A stretch of 64,000 nt of DNA from JAJNPS01 sp031378845 (GTDB lineage: Bacteria > Pseudomonadota > Alphaproteobacteria > Rhodobacterales > Rhodobacteraceae): positions 61,653 through 125,652 of the forward strand of contig JANNES010000016.1 of NCBI GenBank assembly GCA_031378845.1. The letters are read 5' to 3'. A model generated the notes under the pieces. That model had not been told where the DNA came from. It made no database searches and worked only from the letters and a program-made list of their open reading frames with translations. Positions 9,019-17,732 of the stretch are shown here, piece after piece (the first letter of the stretch is position 1; every line of letters starts with the position of its first letter). A program made the translations under genes and the position numbers.

Positions 9019-9517
9019 CGGCGGCCACCCGGACTGTGATCATACGATCGGGATTTGCCGGAGGCTCGCCCTTGACGATCTTGTCGACAAACTCCATCCC
9101 GGAAATCACCCGGCCATAGACGGTATACTGGCCGTTCAGGAAGTGGTTGTCCTTGAAATTGATGAAGAACTGGCTGTTGGCCGAGTTCGGGTTCGACGAG
9201 CGCGCAGCCCCGATGGTGCCCCGGTCATGCGGCAGTTTGGAAAACTCTGCCGGAACGTCGGGATGCTCGGAGCCGCCGGTGCCGGCGCGACGGATGTTGA
9301 AGTCCTTTTCCATGTTGCCGTTCTCCACATCTCCCGTCTGCGCCATGAAGCCGTCGATCACGCGATGAAAGCAGACATTGTCGTAGGCTTTCGCACGGGC
9401 GAGGGATTTCATCCGCTCAGTGTGCTTGGGTGCAACGTCAGACAGCAGGGCGATGACGACCTCGCCGTCCTTCAGCGTCACGATGATGGTGTTTTCCGGG
9501 TCTTTGATCTCGGCCAC
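9008..9517 (-). CDS. ppiB: Peptidyl-prolyl isomerase (cyclophilin), cytoplasmic
   Basis: 169 residues without a signal peptide. Cyclophilin motifs VCFHRVIDGFMAQTGD, AEFSKLPHDRGTIGAARS, NSQFFINFKDN and YTVYGRVISGMEFVDKIV are intact. The start codon is GTG at 9515-9517, with GAGGAG about 8 bases ahead. It is the first gene of a two-gene operon with the exported paralogue, sharing most core motifs with it. Confidence 0.94.
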   Translation of the reverse strand: MAEIKDPENTIIVTLKDGEVVIALLSDVAPKHTERMKSLARAKAYDNVCFHRVIDGFMAQTGDVENGNMEKDFNIRRAGTGGSEHPDVPAEFSKLPHDRGTIGAARSSNPNSANSQFFINFKDNHFLNGQYTVYGRVISGMEFVDKIVKGEPPANPDRMITVRVAADVQ

Positions 9518-9650
9518 TTTGGTACTCCTCTGGAATTCGGGCGGAACCTAGCGGCGGGATCCGCCCAAGGAAAGGATAAACCGACAGCCCCGGTTGACGA
9601 AACCCCGTGAACACCGGCAAGAGAGTGCAAACAACCTGGGGGAGGCACAG

Positions 9651-10841
9651 ATGGCGTGGAAGACGTTGGACGATATGGCAATGGCCGATAAAGTCGTGCT
9701 GGTGCGGGTCGACATCAACGTGCCGATGGAGGCCGGGAAGGTGACCGACACGACCCGGATCGACAAGATCAAGCCCACGGTCGAGGACATCATCGCACGC
9801 GGCGGCAAGGTGGTGCTGCTGGCACATTTCGACCGTCCCAAAGGCAAAGTCGTGCCCGAGATGAGCCTGAGCCACGTCGTCACTGCGTTGGAAGCATCGC
9901 TGGGCCGCAAGGTGGCTTTTGGCCCCGATTGCGTCGGTGCGCCCGCCGCAGCCGCGATTGCCAAAGCAGGTCCGAAAGACGTGGTGTTGCTCGAAAATAC
10001 CCGTTTTCATGCTGGTGAAGAGGCCAATGATGCAGGTTTTGCGGCAGAATTGGCCGCCCTTGGCCAAATCTATGTAAATGACGCCTTTTCGGCCGCGCAC
10101 CGCGCACATGCCTCGACCGAGGCGCTTGCGCACTTGCTGCCTGCCGCTGCGGGTCGGCTGATGGAGGCAGAGTTGCGCGCGCTGGAGGCGGCACTGGGCA
10201 ATCCCGAGCGGCCCGTCGTGGCGGTTGTCGGGGGGGCAAAAGTCTCGACCAAGATCGAGCTTTTGGCAAATCTCGTCACCAAGGTCGACCATCTGATCAT
10301 CGGCGGCGGCATGGCCAACACCTTCCTTGTGGCCGAGGGGATCGAGGTGGGCCGGTCGCTGGCCGAACGCGAGATGGCAGAGATGGCGCGCGAAATCCGG
10401 CGCAAGGCGCAAAAGGCGGGCTGCGCCATCCACCTGCCCATTGATCTGGTGGTTGCGCGCGAATTCAAGGCAGGGGCGGCGTCGGAGGTTGTCGGTCTGC
10501 AAGATTGTCCGCCCGATGCGATGATCCTCGATGCAGGGCCTGCGACGGTCACCGAAATCTCTGCGGTGTTTCAGGGTGCCAAGACCTTGATCTGGAACGG
10601 GCCCTTGGGCGCGTTCGAGATTGCGCCCTTTGATATGGCGACCAATGCAGCCGCACGGTCTGCAGCCGCATTGACCAAGGCAGGCAAGCTGATCTCGGTC
10701 GCTGGCGGCGGCGATACGGTCGCGGCCCTCAATCAGGCCGGGGCGGCAGAGGATTTCACCTTTATCTCGACGGCGGGTGGCGCATTTCTGGAATGGATGG
10801 AGGGCAAGGAGCTGCCCGGGGTCGCGGCATTGATGCACTAG
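9651..10841 (+). CDS. pgk: Phosphoglycerate kinase
   Basis: 396 residues. Transfers the acyl phosphate of 1,3-bisphosphoglycerate to ADP. Visible motifs: VLVRVDINVPM near residue 15, HFDRPKGK (the substrate arginine loop), LENTRFHAGEE, the hinge VVGGAKVSTKI and the nucleotide-binding AGGGDTVAAL near the C-terminus. The ATG at 9651 has GGAGG directly upstream at 9641-9645, so this start is favoured over an earlier in-frame Met at 9594. Followed after 69 bases by the class I aldolase gene. Confidence 0.98.
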   Translation: MAWKTLDDMAMADKVVLVRVDINVPMEAGKVTDTTRIDKIKPTVEDIIARGGKVVLLAHFDRPKGKVVPEMSLSHVVTALEASLGRKVAFGPDCVGAPAAAAIAKAGPKDVVLLENTRFHAGEEANDAGFAAELAALGQIYVNDAFSAAHRAHASTEALAHLLPAAAGRLMEAELRALEAALGNPERPVVAVVGGAKVSTKIELLANLVTKVDHLIIGGGMANTFLVAEGIEVGRSLAEREMAEMAREIRRKAQKAGCAIHLPIDLVVAREFKAGAASEVVGLQDCPPDAMILDAGPATVTEISAVFQGAKTLIWNGPLGAFEIAPFDMATNAAARSAAALTKAGKLISVAGGGDTVAALNQAGAAEDFTFISTAGGAFLEWMEGKELPGVAALMH

Positions 10842-10910
10842 CGCTATCGCGATTGCGACAGCGTTCTTGACAGGCTATTTCCGCAAGGGAACATCGGGGA
10901 GACGACAGAC

Positions 10911-11804
10911 ATGACCAACGCGCAGATGACCGAACAGGTGCGGAACGGCAAAGGATTTATCGCAGCACTTGACCAAAGCGGCGGGTCGACGCCAAAGGCG
11001 CTGAAGCTTTATGGGGTGCATGAGTCCGCTTATTCGGGCGAGACGGAAATGTACGACATGATCCATGCGATGCGCAGCCGGATCATCACGAGCCCTGCCT
11101 TTACCGGCGACAAGGTGGTGGGTGCGATTCTTTTCGAGCAGACAATGGACCGCGCCATCGACGGTGTTCCGACCGCGACCTACCTGTGGGAAAACCGCCA
11201 TGTCGTGCCGTTCCTCAAGATCGACAAGGGGCTGGAAGCCGACGCCGACGGCGTGCAGCTGATGAAGCCGATGCCGGGTCTTGATGCGCTGCTGGCACGC
11301 GCCGCCAAGGCGGGGATCTACGGCACCAAGGAGCGTTCGGTGGTCAATGCCGCAAACCGCAAGGGGATTGCCGCGATTGTGGCGCAGCAGTTTGCGGTTG
11401 GCGCGCAGGTGGCCGCGCATGGCCTGATGCCGATCCTTGAGCCGGAAGTGACGATCTCCATCGCCGACAAAGCCAAGGCCGAGGCGATGTTGCAAGAAGA
11501 GATCCTGCTGGCCCTGGACCGGCTGCCCGAAGGGCGCCAGGTGATGCTAAAGCTGTCGCTGCCCACCGAGGCGAATTTCTACAAGCCATTGGTGGCACAT
11601 CCCAAAGTGTTGAAGGTCGTCGCCCTGTCTGGCGGGCATGCGCGTGCCGACGCCAATGCGATTCTGGCCAAGAATACCGGCATGATCGCAAGCTTTAGCC
11701 GCGCCCTGACCGAGGGTTTGAGCGCACAACAATCCGAACCTGCGTTCGATGCAGCCTTGGCCGGGGCGATTGACAGCATCTACCGTGCCTCGATTGCAGG
11801 ATAA
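10911..11804 (+). CDS. fda: Fructose-bisphosphate aldolase, class I
   Basis: 297 residues. The opening GKGFIAALDQSGGSTPKALKLYG and the Schiff-base region (FLKIDKGLE, then KLSLPTEANFYKPL) are typical of the bacterial class I aldolase of Rhodobacterales. It cleaves fructose-1,6-bisphosphate to the triose phosphates and needs no metal. Directly downstream of pgk on the same strand, so probably co-transcribed. The gene ends 183 bases before the FtsB-like gene. Confidence 0.95.
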   Translation: MTNAQMTEQVRNGKGFIAALDQSGGSTPKALKLYGVHESAYSGETEMYDMIHAMRSRIITSPAFTGDKVVGAILFEQTMDRAIDGVPTATYLWENRHVVPFLKIDKGLEADADGVQLMKPMPGLDALLARAAKAGIYGTKERSVVNAANRKGIAAIVAQQFAVGAQVAAHGLMPILEPEVTISIADKAKAEAMLQEEILLALDRLPEGRQVMLKLSLPTEANFYKPLVAHPKVLKVVALSGGHARADANAILAKNTGMIASFSRALTEGLSAQQSEPAFDAALAGAIDSIYRASIAG

Positions 11805-11910
11805 CGACGGCAGGCCGGGTCTGATCGCGTAATCAGCTCGGCCAAACCGCTCATCGGCGTGATCCCGCGCGAAATGTGTGGGTCTTTGGCAACGATTGGG
11901 GGTGATTCGC

Positions 11911-11928
11911 CAAGGGGGATTCCCCTTG
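11911..11928. promoter_or_regulatory. Perfect inverted repeat between fda and the ftsB-like gene
   Basis: CAAGGGG, 4 bases, CCCCTTG. A 7-bp perfect dyad about 107 bases after the aldolase stop and 60 bases before the next start. Position fits an operator of the downstream gene or a weak terminator. No T-tract follows. Confidence 0.3.
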
Positions 11929-11987
11929 CGACTCGGCTGTCCTAAGGTCTGCCTGACCGTCCGATAAAGAGGCGGATAGGGCAGAGC

Positions 11988-12290
11988 ATGATGCATTCAA
12001 CCGTTCGACCGGCCGTTGGCGTCGCCGCCTATTATCTGTCGCTTTTCGCGTTGGGCAGCTATTTCACCTTTGCCGCCGTGCAGGGTGAATATGGCGTCTT
12101 TCGCCAGGTCGAAATCGCAGCCGAAGTGCAAACCCTGACGGTCGAACGAGATCGGTTGGCGGCGGAGCAGGCAACCTTGGCCAATCTGACCAGGCGGTTG
12201 TCGGACACCTACCTTGATCTTGACCTCTTGGATCAGCAGGCGCGCGAGATCCTGGGCTTTTTGCGCGCCGACGAGATCGTCATCCGCTAA
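11988..12290 (+). CDS. FtsB/DivIC-type septum formation initiator
   Basis: 100 residues: short cytoplasmic start, one transmembrane segment (residues about 8-26, YYLSLFALGSYFTFAAVQ), then a leucine-zipper-like coiled coil to about residue 75. This is the layout of FtsB, which joins FtsL and FtsQ in the divisome. In alphaproteobacteria the gene commonly sits between enolase or aldolase and pdhA, as here, which supports the call although short coiled-coil proteins diverge quickly. An ATG three bases further in is an alternative start. Confidence 0.8.
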   Translation: MMHSTVRPAVGVAAYYLSLFALGSYFTFAAVQGEYGVFRQVEIAAEVQTLTVERDRLAAEQATLANLTRRLSDTYLDLDLLDQQAREILGFLRADEIVIR

Positions 12291-12376
12291 TCCCCGTTCC
12301 CGTCCGCGGCCTCGGCAAAAACGCGCGCCGCGCGCTGCAAAATCTTTGCCAAACCCAACATTCTTCGATACAGTCA

Positions 12377-12400
12377 AGATAGTTTAACGTTGAACTATCT
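12377..12400 (+). promoter_or_regulatory. 24-bp palindrome, likely operator of the pdh operon
   Basis: AGATAGTT-T-AACGTT-G-AACTATCT is a near-perfect dyad with a single mismatched central pair. It ends 26 bases before the preferred pdhA start, where a repressor would block the promoter or early transcription. The layout suits a MarR-, GntR- or LysR-type dimer. Which regulator binds is not known from this sequence. Confidence 0.55.
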
Positions 12401-12426
12401 GATAGACTCAGGGGAGGATGCCGCGT

Positions 12427-13416
12427 ATGGCCGCCAAAAAGCCGGATGCGAGACCAAATGTCTCGAAAGAGGACTTGCTGACGTATTACCGCGCGATGTT
12501 GCTGATCCGGCGGTTCGAGGAAAAGGCAGGTCAGCTTTACGGGATGGGGCTTATCGGTGGGTTTTGCCACCTTTACATCGGGCAAGAGGCCGTCGTCGTG
12601 GGCCTGGAGGCCGCGACGAAAGAGGGCGACAAGCGCGTCACGAGCTACCGCGACCACGGCCATATGCTGGCCTGCGGGATGGACCCCAAGGGCGTCATGG
12701 CTGAACTGACGGGGCGCATCGGGGGCTATTCCAAGGGCAAGGGCGGCTCGATGCACATGTTCTCCAAGGAAAAGCATTTCTATGGCGGACACGGAATCGT
12801 CGGCGCGCAGGTGCCGCTTGGTGCGGGGCTGGCGTTTGCCGACAAGTACAACGGCAATGACAATGTGACGTTCACCTATTTCGGCGATGGCGCGGCGAAC
12901 CAGGGTCAGGTCTACGAGACCTACAATATGGCCGAGCTGTGGGACTTGCCGGTGATTTTCGTGATTGAAAACAACGGCTATGCGATGGGCACCAGCGTCA
13001 GGCGGTCGACCAAATCGACCTCGTTGTTCGGGCGCGGGCTGGCTTACGGCATCCCCGGAGAGCAGGTCGACGGCATGGATGTGCTGGCGGTCAAGGCGGC
13101 AGGGGAAAAGGCAGTGGCGCACTGCCGGGCGGGCAAAGGGCCCTATATTCTGGAGATGATGACCTATCGCTATCGCGGGCATTCGATGTCCGATCCGGCC
13201 AAGTACCGGACCCGCGAAGAGGTGGAAAAGATGCGCTCGGAAAAGGACGCCATCGAGCATGTGCGCGAAATGCTGATCAGTTCAGGGCTGGCCTCGGACG
13301 AGGACCTCAAGGCCATCGACAAGGACATCAAGGCGGTGGTCAACGAGAGTGCCGAATTTGCCAAAGACAGCCCGGAGCCTTCGCAAGAAGAGCTCTGGAC
13401 CGATATCTACGCGTAA
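12427..13416 (+). CDS. pdhA: Pyruvate dehydrogenase E1 component, alpha subunit
   Basis: 329 residues. With E1-beta it decarboxylates pyruvate using thiamine diphosphate and acetylates the E2 lipoyl arm. The thiamine motif GDGAANQG...ENN lies near residues 156-183, and the phosphorylation-loop-like TYRYRGHSMSDPAKYR follows. The start at 12427 (MAAKKPD) is preferred over 12418 because GGGGAGG at 12411-12417 abuts the first ATG but is ideally spaced for the second. Twelve bases separate it from pdhB. Regulation by the palindrome just upstream is likely. Confidence 0.97.
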   Translation: MAAKKPDARPNVSKEDLLTYYRAMLLIRRFEEKAGQLYGMGLIGGFCHLYIGQEAVVVGLEAATKEGDKRVTSYRDHGHMLACGMDPKGVMAELTGRIGGYSKGKGGSMHMFSKEKHFYGGHGIVGAQVPLGAGLAFADKYNGNDNVTFTYFGDGAANQGQVYETYNMAELWDLPVIFVIENNGYAMGTSVRRSTKSTSLFGRGLAYGIPGEQVDGMDVLAVKAAGEKAVAHCRAGKGPYILEMMTYRYRGHSMSDPAKYRTREEVEKMRSEKDAIEHVREMLISSGLASDEDLKAIDKDIKAVVNESAEFAKDSPEPSQEELWTDIYA

Positions 13417-13428
13417 GGGGAAGATAAA

Positions 13429-14826
13429 ATGGCAACCGACGTATTGATGCCCGCCCTGTCGCCGACGATGGAGGAAGGCACGCTGGCCAAATGGCTGGTC
13501 AAAGAGGGCGATGTGGTCAAATCCGGCCAGATCCTCGCCGAAATCGAAACCGACAAGGCGACGATGGAATTCGAGGCGGTGGACGAGGGCACGGTGGGCC
13601 GGATTCTGGTGGCCGAGGGCACGTCAGGGGTGAAGGTGAACACGCCGATCATGGTGATGGTCGAGGCGGGCGAGAAGGTGTCGGATGCGCCCAAGGCAAC
13701 GGCGGTGGCCGTGGCCGCCAGTTCCGGCGAGGCCCCCGTTGCAGTTGCGGCAGCTGCGATAATCGCACCGAAAGGATTGCCGGACATCACAGTCATGGGT
13801 CCTGAGGTGCCATGGCCGCACCTGGATGTGCCGCGCGGTGCGGCCACCAAGACGATGACCGTGCGCGAGGCCCTGCGCGAGGCGATGGCCGAAGAAATGC
13901 GCGCCGATCCGTCAGTGTTCCTGATGGGCGAAGAGGTGGGCGAATATCAGGGCGCCTACAAGATCAGCCAGGGCTTGCTGGACGAGTTCGGCCCCAAGCG
14001 CGTGGTCGATACCCCCATTACCGAGATGGGCTTTGCCGGGATCGCAGTGGGCGCAAGCTGGGGTGGCACCAAGCCGATCGTCGAATTCATGACCTTCAAC
14101 TTTTCAATGCAGTCGATTGATCATATTATCAATAAGGCGGCAAAGACGCTGTATATGTCGGGTGGCCAGAATGGCAGCCCCATGGTGTTCCGGGGGCCAA
14201 ACGGGGCAGCTGCCCGCGTCGGCGCTCAGCACAGCCAGGACTTTTCCGCCTGGTATGCCGCCATTCCGGGTCTGCGCGTCTGTGCTCCATATTCGGCGGC
14301 AGATGCCAAGGGCCTGCTGAAATCGGCAATCCGCGATCCGAACCCGGTGATCTTTCTGGAAAACGAAATCCTCTATGGACGGTCCTTTGAGGTGCCGACG
14401 GATGCGGACTTTACCATTCCCTTTGGCAAGGCCTCGATCCTGCGCGAGGGAGCGGATGTGACGATCGTGTCCTTTGCCATCGGGCTGACCTATGCCTTGG
14501 CCGCAGCGGAAGAATTGGCCAAAGAAGGCATCAACGCCGAAGTGATCAACCTGCGCACCCTGCGCCCCATCGACTATGACACGGTGCTTGCCTCAGTGAT
14601 GAAGACGAACCGCTGCGTGACCGTCGAAGAGGGATTCCCCGTGGGCTCCATCGGCAACCATATCGGCGCCGTGGTGATGCAGCGGGCGTTCGATTACCTC
14701 GACGCGCCGGTGATCAACTGCACTGGCAAGGATGTGCCGATGCCTTACGCGGCCAACCTAGAAAAGCTTGCGCTGACGACGACCGCCGAAGTGGTCGCCG
14801 CCGTCAAATCCGTTTGCTACCGGTGA
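13429..14826 (+). CDS. pdhB: Pyruvate dehydrogenase E1 component, beta subunit, with N-terminal lipoyl domain
   Basis: 465 residues, over 100 longer than a bare E1-beta because residues 1-80 form a lipoyl domain (lipoyl lysine in EIETDKATMEFEA) followed by an Ala/Val-rich linker to about 110. The transketolase-like pyrimidine-binding domain (REALREAMAEEMRADPSVF, EYQGAYKISQGL) and the C-terminal domain follow. The lipoyl domain is nearly identical to that of pdhC next door, implying duplication. This fusion is a known alphaproteobacterial form. It lies between pdhA and pdhC in one operon. Confidence 0.97.
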   Translation: MATDVLMPALSPTMEEGTLAKWLVKEGDVVKSGQILAEIETDKATMEFEAVDEGTVGRILVAEGTSGVKVNTPIMVMVEAGEKVSDAPKATAVAVAASSGEAPVAVAAAAIIAPKGLPDITVMGPEVPWPHLDVPRGAATKTMTVREALREAMAEEMRADPSVFLMGEEVGEYQGAYKISQGLLDEFGPKRVVDTPITEMGFAGIAVGASWGGTKPIVEFMTFNFSMQSIDHIINKAAKTLYMSGGQNGSPMVFRGPNGAAARVGAQHSQDFSAWYAAIPGLRVCAPYSAADAKGLLKSAIRDPNPVIFLENEILYGRSFEVPTDADFTIPFGKASILREGADVTIVSFAIGLTYALAAAEELAKEGINAEVINLRTLRPIDYDTVLASVMKTNRCVTVEEGFPVGSIGNHIGAVVMQRAFDYLDAPVINCTGKDVPMPYAANLEKLALTTTAEVVAAVKSVCYR

Positions 14827-14835
14827 GGAAAAGCC

Positions 14836-16134
14836 ATGGCTGTTGAAATTCTGATGCCTGCGCTTTCGCCGACGATGGAGGAAGGCACGCTGGCAAAATG
14901 GCTGGTCAAAGAGGGGGATGTGGTCAAATCGGGCCAGATCTTGGCCGAGATCGAAACCGACAAGGCGACGATGGAGTTCGAGGCGGTCGATGAAGGGATC
15001 GTCGGCAAACTGCTGGTGGCCGAAGGTACGGCGGGGGTGAAGGTGAACACACCGATTGCGGTGATGGTCGACGAGGGCGAAGAGGTATCTGCAGCCCCTG
15101 TCCCAACCGCGGTGCAGGCAGCGGCGCCGGTGGCGGTTCCAGCCGTCGCGGCAAAATTGGCAACCCCGGTTGCAGCGGCGCCTGTCGCAACTGGCGGGGC
15201 GCGGGTCTTTGCCTCACCGCTGGCGCGGCGGATCGCGGCAGAAAAGGGACTGGATCTGACCAAAGTCGCAGGCTCAGGCCCGCATGGACGCATCATCAAG
15301 GCCGATGTCGAGGCGGCAAAGACCGGCATTTCCGCTGCGGCACCAGTTGCTGCCCCGGTTTCCGGTCCACCCGCGGCGAAACCGCCGAGCGGAATGCCAA
15401 CCGGCATGGCGACCGAGACCGTTCTCAAGATATATGCCGACCGCGAATTTGTCGAAGTTCCGCTGGATGGGATGCGCCGGACCATTGCGGCGCGGCTGAC
15501 CGAGGCCAAACAGACCATCCCGCATTTCTATCTGCGCCGCGAGGTCCGGCTAGACGCGCTGATGGCGTTCCGCGAACAGCTGAACAAAGGGCTGGAAAGC
15601 CGCGGTGTGAAGCTGAGTGTCAATGATTTCATCATCAAGGCCTGCGCCATGGCGTTGCAGGTCGTGCCTGATGCCAATTCGGTCTGGGCAGGGGATCGGA
15701 CGTTGCGATTGAAGCCGTCCGATGTCGCCGTGGCTGTGGCCGTGGAGGGGGGCTTGTTTACGCCCGTGCTGCGCGATGCGGACAAGAAGTCGCTGAGTGC
15801 CTTGTCGGCCGAGATGAAGGATCTGGCAGGTCGCGCCAAGACCAAAAAGCTTGCTCCCCATGAGTATCAAGGCGGAAGCTTTGCGATTTCGAACCTCGGG
15901 ATGATGGGGATCGAAAACTTTGACGCTGTCATAAACCCGCCGCACGGCTCGATTCTCGCGGTTGGCGCAGGCCTGAAAAAGCCGGTTGTCATGGCAGATG
16001 GGACGATCGGCGTGGCGACCGTCATGTCGATGACGCTGTCGGTAGATCACCGGGTGATCGACGGGGCCTTGGGGGCACAATTCCTGAAGGCGATCGTTGA
16101 GAATCTGGAAAACCCGATGGCGATGTTGGCCTGA
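14836..16134 (+). CDS. pdhC: Dihydrolipoamide acetyltransferase (PDH E2)
   Basis: 432 residues. Domain order: lipoyl domain 1-78 (lipoyl lysine in ETDKATMEF), Ala/Pro/Val-rich linker, peripheral subunit-binding domain near 130-166 (FASPLARRIAAEKGLDL), second linker, then the catalytic acetyltransferase domain from about 205 with the active-site HRVIDG near 402. It passes the acetyl group to CoA and forms the core of the complex. Nine bases after pdhB. E3 (lpd) is not found in the window. The gene ends 9 bases from the convergent phospholipid gene. Confidence 0.97.
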   Translation: MAVEILMPALSPTMEEGTLAKWLVKEGDVVKSGQILAEIETDKATMEFEAVDEGIVGKLLVAEGTAGVKVNTPIAVMVDEGEEVSAAPVPTAVQAAAPVAVPAVAAKLATPVAAAPVATGGARVFASPLARRIAAEKGLDLTKVAGSGPHGRIIKADVEAAKTGISAAAPVAAPVSGPPAAKPPSGMPTGMATETVLKIYADREFVEVPLDGMRRTIAARLTEAKQTIPHFYLRREVRLDALMAFREQLNKGLESRGVKLSVNDFIIKACAMALQVVPDANSVWAGDRTLRLKPSDVAVAVAVEGGLFTPVLRDADKKSLSALSAEMKDLAGRAKTKKLAPHEYQGGSFAISNLGMMGIENFDAVINPPHGSILAVGAGLKKPVVMADGTIGVATVMSMTLSVDHRVIDGALGAQFLKAIVENLENPMAMLA

Positions 16135-16143
16135 CCGGCTGGC

Positions 16144-16788
16144 CTAGTGCGCGTTCAATGCGGAAATAAGGCGGATCGAGCGCCGGATGACGGTCGCTGC
16201 GGTCCCCAAAACGATGACCCAGAGCGTCACCTCAAGAATCTTGGCGGCGCTCTGGTCGATCGGCAACAGTGCCGCAGCAACGCAACCCAAGGTGAGCGCC
16301 GCCATGCGGTGCTGTTTGGCCATCGGACCGGAGAAGTCCGCCGCCATGCCCTCGGCCCGACCCAATTCACGAATGTAAGCGGTAAAGACTGCGCCCGCTG
16401 CCGCGAGGACGCCCAAAGTCGGCACCCCGCAAGCGACACCTGCCCCGCACAGCAACAAAATGTCGGAGACACGGTCGGGGGCTTCGTTCCAGAACCGTCC
16501 GTCCTTGGCCGCGCGTCCGCCCTCGATGGCGACCATCCCGTCCAAAAGGTTGCACACGAGCCGCCCCTGACAGCATGCCGCAGCCGAAAGCAGAAGCGCA
16601 GCGTGAACCAATGGACCAGCAAGCCACGACAGCCCAAGGCAGACAAAGCCGAATGCGGCAAAAACCATGGCAAGCTGGGAAATCTGGTTGGGCGTGACAC
16701 TGCGCGCGACCAGCCAAGACGCTGCGTGACGCGCGTACTTGCTGTCGCGACTTGCGAGCGGGCGGCGGTTGGAAGGCCCGCCCATCAT
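16144..16788 (-). CDS. CDP-alcohol phosphatidyltransferase family protein
   Basis: 214 residues, about five hydrophobic segments. The CDP-OH-P signature is recognisable but altered: LLDGMVAIEGGRAAKDG then PDRVSD. The first Asp of the canonical motif is Asn (CNLLDG), the Arg after Ala is Ile, and the spacing from the conserved Gly to the catalytic Asp pair is seven instead of three residues. It should move a phosphatidyl or phospho-alcohol group from a CDP-activated donor, but acceptor and donor are uncertain. It overlaps cdsA by four bases (ATGA) and closes a plsC-cdsA-transferase operon. Confidence 0.8.
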   Translation of the reverse strand: MMGGPSNRRPLASRDSKYARHAASWLVARSVTPNQISQLAMVFAAFGFVCLGLSWLAGPLVHAALLLSAAACCQGRLVCNLLDGMVAIEGGRAAKDGRFWNEAPDRVSDILLLCGAGVACGVPTLGVLAAAGAVFTAYIRELGRAEGMAADFSGPMAKQHRMAALTLGCVAAALLPIDQSAAKILEVTLWVIVLGTAATVIRRSIRLISALNAH

Positions 16789-17732
16789 ACCGTGGACCAG
16801 CTATAGCGGACGATGTGAAAAAAGATCGGGGCTGCAAACATCACCGAGTCCAGTCGGTCAATGAACCCGCCATGCCCCTCGATCAGATGGCCCCAATCCT
16901 TGACGCCACGGTCACGCTTGATCGCCGACATCACCAAACCGCCACAAAATCCCATGAGCGTCACCACAAGGCCGATGCCGAATGCCTCAGCAAACGTAAA
17001 GGGGGTCATCCACCAGATGCTCGCGCCAGCGAGTGTCGCCGACAGAACACCCCCGATCAACCCCTCCCAGGTTTTGGAGGGCGACAGCGTCGGGGCCACC
17101 GGATGACGCCCGAAAAGCTTGCCCCAAGCATATTGAAGCACATCACTCAGTTGCACCACAAAAACGAGCCAGGCAATCAGCAGAACGTTGCGCCCTTCAA
17201 ATCCGGGGATCTGCAGGGTCAAAAGTGCTGGCACGTGGCTCACGCAGAAGACCGCGATCATGAGCGCCCACTGGGTCTCGGACACGCGCGCCAGAAAGCT
17301 GTCTGCAGAGCCGCGGATCGCCGCAATGATGGGCAGGAAAAGAAACGCGTAGACCGGGATGAAGATCGAATAGAGACCATACCAGTCGGTCCAAACGAAC
17401 CAGTATTGTAGCGGCAATGCGACAAAAAAAGCCACCACGAGCGCCCAATGATCCGCGCGTGTGGTGTTGGTGAGCGTCAGAAACTCGCGGAGCGCCGCAA
17501 ATGAACAAAGCGCAAAGAGAACAATAACCCCGGTGCGTCCCGCAAGGAACGCCAGCGCCAGCAGCGCAACCATGCCCCACCAGGACAAGATACGTGCATT
17601 GAGGTTGTCGATGACGGCATTGGTGCCGTCCGGCGAATAGCGCAGACGCAATACCTGGCCAAGCGCCGTCGCCATAGCAAGTATCGCGCCAACACCCGCC
17701 AAAAGATAAAGGAGTTGCGGGGAATTCGTCAT
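16785..17732 (-). CDS. cdsA: Phosphatidate cytidylyltransferase
   Basis: 315 residues, multi-spanning inner-membrane enzyme making CDP-diacylglycerol from phosphatidate and CTP. The CDS signature S-x-x-K-R-x4-K-D-x2-x2-x-x-H-G-G is complete as SAIKRDRGVKDWGHLIEGHGG near residue 272. It overlaps the acyltransferase upstream and the CDP-alcohol transferase downstream by four bases each, so all three are translationally coupled. As the C-terminal half carries the motif and the N-terminal half is only hydrophobic, it is a standard if slightly long member. Confidence 0.93.
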   Translation of the reverse strand: MTNSPQLLYLLAGVGAILAMATALGQVLRLRYSPDGTNAVIDNLNARILSWWGMVALLALAFLAGRTGVIVLFALCSFAALREFLTLTNTTRADHWALVVAFFVALPLQYWFVWTDWYGLYSIFIPVYAFLFLPIIAAIRGSADSFLARVSETQWALMIAVFCVSHVPALLTLQIPGFEGRNVLLIAWLVFVVQLSDVLQYAWGKLFGRHPVAPTLSPSKTWEGLIGGVLSATLAGASIWWMTPFTFAEAFGIGLVVTLMGFCGGLVMSAIKRDRGVKDWGHLIEGHGGFIDRLDSVMFAAPIFFHIVRYSWSTV

